Assembly: GCF_030406085.1 (NCBI RefSeq)
Contig: NZ_CP129002.1
Coordinates: 1,093,065-1,157,064 of the forward strand
Origin: Bartonella sp. TP
GTDB taxonomy: Bacteria; Pseudomonadota; Alphaproteobacteria; Rhizobiales; Rhizobiaceae
Direction: 5' to 3'
Length of the DNA stretch: 64,000 bases
The notes under the pieces were generated by a model, which searched no databases, was not told the DNA's origin, and worked only from the letters and a program-made list of their open reading frames with translations. Of the stretch, positions 59,313 to 64,000 are shown in pieces; position 1 is the stretch's first letter; each line of letters begins with the position of its first letter. Both the position numbers and the translations under genes were made by a program.

Positions 59313-59625
59313 TGTAGTTATTTTAATACTCTTAATAATTTCAATAGGAATAGATATTGCGGTCTTGGCAGAGTATGGCAGCGCTATTAGGGAGCTGATC
59401 AAGCAAAACAAAGATAAAATAGACCATTTGGAATGCGTGTCCGAAAAGTCGTTGATTATGGCTCATTCTATAGCTAGAAAGCAAGGCCTTAGCATGCACT
59501 TTATAGTCAACGCATTAATCACTCATATGGCGCAGGAAAAAGAAATACCTTTTAATGCTTTTAAATATTACAAAAGCCGGCTTGAACCAGCAGATATAGA
59601 AAAAATGCTTGAGGAAAATTCATAA
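59305..59625 (+). CDS. hypothetical membrane-anchored phage protein (106 aa)
   Basis: One N-terminal membrane helix (MLSVVILILLIISIGIDIAV) followed by a helical, charged cytoplasmic part (IRELIKQNKDKIDHLECVSE). No known family. It overlaps its upstream neighbour by eight bases and ends at the ATG of ssb (TAATG). The coupling to ssb suggests the same expression unit, not a shared function. Confidence 0.6.
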   Translation: MLSVVILILLIISIGIDIAVLAEYGSAIRELIKQNKDKIDHLECVSEKSLIMAHSIARKQGLSMHFIVNALITHMAQEKEIPFNAFKYYKSRLEPADIEKMLEENS

Positions 59626-60050
59626 TGGCAGGGAATTTAAACAAGGTTTCGTTGATTGGCAATGTTGGCCAAGATATAAAGATAAAGCAAAATAACACTG
59701 GTGAGAAAATAGCCATTTTTAGCTTAGCTACCACAGAAAAGTGGAAGGACAAGCAAGGCGAGGTGCAATCACGCACGCAGTGGCATAAAATTGTCGTATT
59801 TAATAATGCTCTAGCGAAGTTTGTAGAGAATTATGTAAAAAAGGGCTCAAAACTTTATGTAGAAGGGCAATTACAAACACGTAAATGGCAGGACAATGAT
59901 GGCGTTGATCGGTATGTGACTGAAGTTGTACTGCAGAAATATCATGGCGAGATACAATTGCTCGACAGCAAGCCTCGCCAAGAAGAGCGCAAAACGCCGA
60001 AAAGCTATGAGCATGAAGGTAATGCACGAGGTTATACTGCGCCTTTTTAA
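59625..60050 (+). CDS. ssb: single-stranded DNA-binding protein, phage copy
   Basis: 141 aa. The OB-fold is intact: NLNKVSLIGNVGQDIKIK at about 4-21, WHKIVVFNNALAKFVENYVK (about 49-68) and KKGSKLYVEGQLQTRKW (about 68-84). The C-terminal tail is short and ends ARGYTAPF, keeping the final Pro-Phe but lacking the acidic DDDIPF peptide that docks host repair proteins. It stabilises ssDNA in phage replication or recombination. Confidence 0.92.
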   Translation: MAGNLNKVSLIGNVGQDIKIKQNNTGEKIAIFSLATTEKWKDKQGEVQSRTQWHKIVVFNNALAKFVENYVKKGSKLYVEGQLQTRKWQDNDGVDRYVTEVVLQKYHGEIQLLDSKPRQEERKTPKSYEHEGNARGYTAPF

Positions 60051-60065
60051 ATTAGTCTCTCAACG

Positions 60066-60587
60066 TTGCAGACTCCAGCCCAAGAGAGTTATTATGAAGT
60101 TTATCTTCCCATCTTTATCCTCATTCTTATTCTAGCAATTATCTTTTTATTAAGATTCTTCCATGCTGATGTTACCAACTTACACTTTTGGGGTAACGTC
60201 TTATATGGTTGGTATGCAATTACCACTTGTGGTCTTATTATAGCTGCCGCAGTTTCCGCTAATGATAGTAGCAATGACGCTGAAAGTGTTAGATTCGCTG
60301 CTGTTATTATGAGCATTATCTTAGCTATTTGGACTTATGCTAAGTTCTTCTCAGTATTTATACATACACAGGGAGGACTTATGTTAGAATTTTTAGAAGC
60401 TTTACTTTGGCCGTTATGGCCTGAAAAGAAAGAATACCCTAAGCCTATTGAAGTTCCTTCTGGCTGCATTGTGCTTACTAGTCCGTATTTAGATATACAT
60501 AATGATTATATACAGCTCTATCTTACAAAAAAGAATGATAGTTATTTTCTAACTGATGATGGTGCGACTATTTTGAAGCCTATATGA
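60066..60587 (+). CDS. membrane protein with C-terminal DUF1828-like domain
   Basis: A TTG-started frame of 173 aa. Three hydrophobic segments lie at about 14-30, 43-62 and 76-95. From about residue 132 the sequence GCIVLTSPYLDIHNDYIQLY and SYFLTDDGATIL matches the core of DUF1828 domains. There is no ribosome site for the TTG. A strong GGGAGGA lies just before an in-frame ATG at 60381 (residue 106), which would make a separate 68-aa soluble protein. The frame may be two genes, or one gene with an internal start. Confidence 0.5.
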   Translation: MQTPAQESYYEVYLPIFILILILAIIFLLRFFHADVTNLHFWGNVLYGWYAITTCGLIIAAAVSANDSSNDAESVRFAAVIMSIILAIWTYAKFFSVFIHTQGGLMLEFLEALLWPLWPEKKEYPKPIEVPSGCIVLTSPYLDIHNDYIQLYLTKKNDSYFLTDDGATILKPI

Positions 60588-60632
60588 AGGAAAGGAAATG
60601 AACAATCGTTATAAAAAGTTTGCAGATTTACG

Positions 60633-60968
60633 ATGAAGAAACAAAAATGCCACCAAGGATTTCTTTGGTATTATGGTATCTATAAAGTTGAAGTTTCTAA
60701 GGTTATAGAAACAGGACTTAACGAAAAGACGATAATACTCAAAATCATTACACCGTATTTGGACCGATATGATGAAACTCTTGATATTGAATTAATAAAA
60801 TTTTATAAGAATAGCCGCTTAATTGGTGCTGATCTTTGGTATGCCCCCTATGGTGTTAAGGTGCCTTGTAAAATAAAGAATTACAGGAGCTTTAGAGAGA
60901 TTTTTTATACTATGCTTGAGCATATTGTAAGCTTGGAATTATTAGCTAGTGAAATGAAGGAAATCTAA
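60633..60968 (+). CDS. hypothetical protein (111 aa), DUF1828-like motif
   Basis: A 111-aa protein. The segment LKIITPYLDRYDETLDIELI (about 36-55) resembles the TSPYLDIHNDYIQLYL strand-loop-strand of the preceding gene, suggesting a distant tandem relative. The rest (YNSRLIGADLWYAPYGVKVP-like) has no known match. It overlaps the next start by one base. Confidence 0.45.
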   Translation: MKKQKCHQGFLWYYGIYKVEVSKVIETGLNEKTIILKIITPYLDRYDETLDIELIKFYKNSRLIGADLWYAPYGVKVPCKIKNYRSFREIFYTMLEHIVSLELLASEMKEI

Positions 60969-61156
60969 TGCCATTTACCAGTGCTCTTAAGATGCGAATT
61001 TATGGTGAAGAAGTTGACCCTGATGTCGACGAGAAATTAGAGAAGTTAACAGATAGATTTAAATTATCTGATCGGGAAATAAATGACTGGCAGATTGCGA
61101 TAAACATGGGATTTAACGGTGTTGATCTTGTTTTTAGTACTGAGGGTATGGTATAA
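60968..61156 (+). CDS. hypothetical protein (62 aa)
   Basis: A small acidic protein starting MPFTSALKMRIYGEEVDPDV. Its start overlaps the upstream stop (TAATG), supporting co-expression. No family recognised. It could be the N-terminal remainder of a longer gene, since phage-like coding sequence continues after it in other frames. Confidence 0.45.
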   Translation: MPFTSALKMRIYGEEVDPDVDEKLEKLTDRFKLSDREINDWQIAINMGFNGVDLVFSTEGMV

Positions 61157-61320
61157 AAGGTAAATGCAATAGATTTAATACATGGATACGCTTCAAAGAA
61201 CTAGATAAGCCAGTGAGTTGGGCTATTTTAGGGTTGGCTGCATAGGAGATATAAACGCCGAGAGTATTAACGCCCTACTGCAAGAGGTTGCTGTATTTAT
61301 AAAGGAGAATGCTAATGACG
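61157..61320 (+). pseudogene. gene relic upstream of the ATP-grasp gene
   Basis: One frame reads RFNTWIRFKELDKPVSWAIL then stops. Another continues GDINAESINALLQEVAVFIK and ENANDG to a TGA at 61318-61320. Both look like real protein and would join with a frameshift near 61240. Likely the end of a decayed phage or cargo gene; identity unknown. The ribosome site for the next gene lies within it. Confidence 0.4.
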
Positions 61321-62544
61321 GGTGAACGTAAAAAACTTTTAATTGTCGGCTTCTCTAAAAACCAGGGGCACCGTTGTATTGAACAAGCTAAACGTCGCGA
61401 TCTCCATATATCTATCTTAGAAACGAAGCAATTCTTCACTAATAATCGGGAAGTAACTAAAGGGGCTGATATTTTACTACCAATGCCAGGTAAGACTATT
61501 CCTGAAATACAAACTTGGCTAGCTTCAGCAAATTTGGCTAATGATTTTAGCTATATATTTACCTTCGATGAATTATCGGTAGAGGCAACTGCCCTAATTG
61601 CTAAACATTTAGGGCTTGCCGCTAATACACCAGAAGCTATAGCCACAGTTAAAGACAAATACAAGCTTCGCCGTGCTTTAGCTAAAGCAGGGTTAGAGCA
61701 GCCACCTATCCAAAAATGTTCTACAATTGAAGAAGCAAGGAGTTTTTTCAAACAAGAAATGAATGGAAATGCGGCTATTATAAAACCACGGATTGGGCTT
61801 GGCAGTGAAGGAGTTTCGTTAGTTAGGAATGAAAATGATATATTGCCAGCTTATCAAAACCTATCGGAGCATGACAAAACAGATTTTCTGATAGAGGGTT
61901 TTGTTAAGGGAGCTGAATATAGTGTAGAAGGAGTGTTTGTAGAAAAGCAGCCTATATTTTTTGGCATAACCGAAAAACAGCTCCTTAACGGTACATTTAT
62001 TGAGTGCGGACATATTTTCCCTGCACCTCTTATAGCTGCCACGACGCGCAAAATACTAGACGCTGCTAAAAAAGCTCTGCATGCTACTGGGTTAACTCAC
62101 GGCTTATTTCATATGGAATTATGGGTAACAGAAGCTGGTGTGGTACTTGGTGAAATTCATGCACGGCCAGGAGGCGGATTTATTCATTGGCTTAGCGAGC
62201 TTTCTACTGGCATTGAAACCTACGGCTCAGCAATTGATGATCTTATGGGAAAAAATGCCTTAGACAAAGCATTTTTTAATAGAAAAATTTTTGGTATACG
62301 TTATTTGCAGGTAAAACCTGGCAAAGTAACGAATATAGCCTCGGTGAGTGATATTAAAACTATGGCTTCATGTATTTATTTGCATTGTCCATTAGTGGTT
62401 GGAGAAATAGTTAAACCTATACAAAATTGGCGGGAACGCGAAAAAATTGGTTATATAATTGCTACAGGAAAATCTTATGATGATTTTAATTTAAATATTG
62501 CAGAGATTCAGAACGCCCTGGCTATAAAAACCATTCCTATATAA
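61315..62544 (+). CDS. ATP-grasp carboxylate-amine ligase
   Basis: The ATG at 61315 gives 409 aa, chosen because AAAGGAG lies seven bases upstream; an ATG at 61309 is too close. An N-terminal pre-ATP-grasp fold (KKLLIVGFSKNQGHRCIEQA) is followed by the ATP-grasp domain: KDKYKLRRALAKAGL (about 112), IIKPRIGLGSEGVSLV, LIEGFVKGAEYSVEGV and the metal-binding GEIHARPGGGF near 280. The layout resembles L-amino-acid ligases such as BacD/YwfE and carnosine-synthase-like enzymes, which join two amino acids. Substrates cannot be deduced. Confidence 0.88.
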   Translation: MTGERKKLLIVGFSKNQGHRCIEQAKRRDLHISILETKQFFTNNREVTKGADILLPMPGKTIPEIQTWLASANLANDFSYIFTFDELSVEATALIAKHLGLAANTPEAIATVKDKYKLRRALAKAGLEQPPIQKCSTIEEARSFFKQEMNGNAAIIKPRIGLGSEGVSLVRNENDILPAYQNLSEHDKTDFLIEGFVKGAEYSVEGVFVEKQPIFFGITEKQLLNGTFIECGHIFPAPLIAATTRKILDAAKKALHATGLTHGLFHMELWVTEAGVVLGEIHARPGGGFIHWLSELSTGIETYGSAIDDLMGKNALDKAFFNRKIFGIRYLQVKPGKVTNIASVSDIKTMASCIYLHCPLVVGEIVKPIQNWREREKIGYIIATGKSYDDFNLNIAEIQNALAIKTIPI

Positions 62545-62561
62545 ATTAATATGAGAAAATT

Positions 62562-63722
62562 ATGTTTTTCATTCTTCTAGAATACGGGCTATACGCTTTA
62601 TCTTACTCGTCTCTATCTGCTATAATTTCAGTATATATGGCAAATAGTTTGATGTTTTCGGCGTCTACAGTTGGATTTATCTTGCTATTTTCATCCCTAA
62701 CTAAACGCACAGCCAGAATTTTTGCAGCACCTTTTATTGATATGCTGCCCAATGCTTGGATTATGCCAACTCTTTGCTCTTTGTCGATTATAGGCTACAT
62801 TATGCTAGCGACATTTCATAATTTATGGAGCATTTTGATTGCTTTACTTTTAATTGGTTTTGGTTACGGTAGCAATAGTACATATGTAAAAAGCTTAGTT
62901 GCCGAATGGAAAACCAGCAAAGATAGCATCTTATTGCGCTATGCTGGCTTAAATGTTTCTCTTAATATTGCAGCTGCCATTGGCCCATTAATTAGCACAT
63001 ATATTTTCGTTAGCATAAACCATAGAGCTCCGCTGTATATTTCTGCGATAATTCTTAGTATCAATTTATTAATTAGCCTGTCGTTAAAAACTAAACATAT
63101 TATAGCTACACCACAAAAATCTATGCTCACGGCACTTAAATATCATGTTAAAAATGTAGGGCTAAATATTTGTTTTTTACTTACCGCACTAACTTGGTCA
63201 GTTTATGGACAGCTTTATTCATCGCTACCATTATATTTATCAAAAGAACTCAATGCATTTCAGTGGTTTGGATCACTACTTGCTTTAAATGCTATTATTG
63301 TTATTGCTTTAACTTATCCCATAACTCACTTGCTTGATAAATACGCCATAAAATCTTCCTTAATACTAGCTTTGGGCTTTACTATATATCTAATTGGTTT
63401 TATGCTAATAGGCATCTTTCACAATATCTATTTTGTTACAGCAGCAACTATATTATGGACTTTAGCTGAAATCATTATGATTCCAGCTCTTTCAGTTTTA
63501 TTAATTAGATACACGCCAGGTGAATTAAGGGTAGGCATCTTTGGCTGGAATGCAGTAGCAGTAGGGTTGGGTGAAGGGGGCGGACAAATGATTGGCGTTA
63601 AAGCCATAATGGGGCCTGCTAACAGCTCAAACGGGGCTATGGCTTTTTTAATTATTGCTGCCATGGCCTTAGTGGGATTAATTATTTCTCTATGGTCTAA
63701 TAAACTCGAGAAATCCTTGTGA
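62562..63722 (+). CDS. MFS transporter
   Basis: 386 aa with about 12 hydrophobic helices. The loop after helix 2 holds LTKRTARIFAAPFID, and the second half LTWSVYGQLYSSLPLYLS. It begins 17 bases after the ATP-grasp gene on the same strand, so it is probably the exporter (or importer) of that enzyme's product, as with the bacilysin pair BacD/BacE. The family type fits drug- or peptide-efflux MFS proteins. Confidence 0.88.
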   Translation: MFFILLEYGLYALSYSSLSAIISVYMANSLMFSASTVGFILLFSSLTKRTARIFAAPFIDMLPNAWIMPTLCSLSIIGYIMLATFHNLWSILIALLLIGFGYGSNSTYVKSLVAEWKTSKDSILLRYAGLNVSLNIAAAIGPLISTYIFVSINHRAPLYISAIILSINLLISLSLKTKHIIATPQKSMLTALKYHVKNVGLNICFLLTALTWSVYGQLYSSLPLYLSKELNAFQWFGSLLALNAIIVIALTYPITHLLDKYAIKSSLILALGFTIYLIGFMLIGIFHNIYFVTAATILWTLAEIIMIPALSVLLIRYTPGELRVGIFGWNAVAVGLGEGGGQMIGVKAIMGPANSSNGAMAFLIIAAMALVGLIISLWSNKLEKSL

Positions 63723-63910
63723 ATAACTCTGAGGATACACAATTTAAATCCATGGCAGCTATTAATATAGCACATCTTTTTGCAAAATTGTGCCATGTTC
63801 GAGCATTTTAGGCGCTTTGACGCTGCTTTGCCCAGAAGGGTACATTTTTCAGCAATAATGCTCTGGCATATTAGTTCCAATCAAAAGTAAAAATAATTGG
63901 AGAACATAAT
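63723..63910. other. intergenic region before the last gene
   Basis: No gene in the forward direction. A long reverse frame runs through here, but it lies mostly opposite the MFS gene and looks like a shadow. A GGAG site precedes the last ATG. No clear terminator for the MFS gene. Confidence 0.4.
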
Positions 63911-64000
63911 ATGAACATTAAAGCACTTATATCAACCGCTGTTGTAGCAGCAGTTTCTTTAACGAGTTTTCAAATGAACGCAGCTAACGCGTTTTCGGTT
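63911..64000 (+). CDS. 5' end of a secreted-protein gene (partial)
   Basis: The ATG has TTGGAGAACATAAT upstream. The 30 codons visible encode a classic signal peptide (MNIKALISTAVVAAVSLTSF) with a likely cleavage site ANA-F. The gene runs off the window, so its family is unknown. Confidence 0.6.
   Translation, partial: MNIKALISTAVVAAVSLTSFQMNAANAFSV

Noticed and set aside
63428..63880. 150-codon reverse frame near the window end
   Set aside because: Mostly antisense to the MFS gene; the product shows no coherent domain and there is no ribosome site.
1..64000. Genome-wide reassignment of TAG
   Set aside because: Chromosomal genes such as nuoK, prfB and holB end in TAG directly before the next gene, so TAG is a normal stop in the host.
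1..64000. CRISPR array
   Set aside because: No regularly spaced direct repeats with unique spacers were seen.

Overview
This window looks like a chromosome segment of a low-GC alphaproteobacterium (clearly AT-rich by eye, not computed). Gene order supports this: nuoH-N/birA/rnj/proS/lolC/lolD/dnaE, rnd-aspS/parC, rne/amidase/PBP1a/prfB/tyrS, cysteine desulfurase-sufBCDS-DUF59, and rlpA/dac/tmk/holB/metG/tatD/MBL. From general knowledge this order is closest to Hyphomicrobiales (Rhizobiales)-like genomes. A short ProRS without an editing insertion, a BirA without a DNA-binding domain, and RNase J together with RNase E/G also fit. Genus cannot be fixed from sequence alone, and a small-genome, host-associated lifestyle is only an inference from the AT bias.

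Layout. 1-7.5 kb: 3' half of the NADH dehydrogenase I operon. 7.5-16.8 kb: co-directional housekeeping genes (biotin ligase, RNase J, ProRS, lipoprotein-release ABC transporter, Pol III alpha). 16.8-27.4 kb: mixed-strand genes including an FAD monooxygenase, a zinc-finger protein, RNase D, AspRS, ParC, QueF, QueC and RNase E/G. 27.6-34.4 kb: peptidoglycan amidase, PBP1a, RF2 with its programmed frameshift, TyrRS and an alpha/beta hydrolase. 34.4-40.6 kb: a complete SUF iron-sulfur assembly operon. 40.7-47.5 kb: RlpA, a PBP with unusual active-site motifs, Tmk, delta-prime, MetRS, TatD and an MBL-fold hydrolase. 47.6-48.8 kb: a membrane protein.

48.9-61.2 kb is an accessory region: a decayed lambda-like prophage or phage satellite beside tRNA-Thr(UGU). 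The leftward arm holds integrase, a 49-aa protein, a putative annealing protein, a RecE-like nuclease and a hypothetical gene. The rightward arm holds cro, a replication protein, hypothetical genes and ssb. Two tandem CI-like repressors face cro across a promoter/operator region. No terminase, portal, capsid or tail gene is recognisable. Several genes are broken: integrase by a frameshift, the nuclease by an in-frame TAG, a Panacea/SocA-like gene by a TAG plus frameshift, the replication protein at its 5' end, and one rightward gene by an in-frame TAG. Chromosomal genes here end normally in TAG (nuoK, prfB, holB), so decay is the simplest reading; suppression or sequencing error remain alternatives.

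61.3-63.7 kb: a two-gene unit of an ATP-grasp ligase and an MFS transporter, resembling amino-acid ligase/exporter pairs of dipeptide biosynthesis. The window ends inside a gene for a secreted protein.

The most notable non-standard signals are predicted leaderless transcription of cro and of both repressors, duplication of a repressor with its promoter but with a diverged recognition helix, three copies of a replication-type wHTH segment, a 25-bp palindrome between a Panacea relic and an unknown divergent gene, a hairpin enclosing the tmk start site, and a D,D-carboxypeptidase homologue lacking the normal SxN and KTG motifs.
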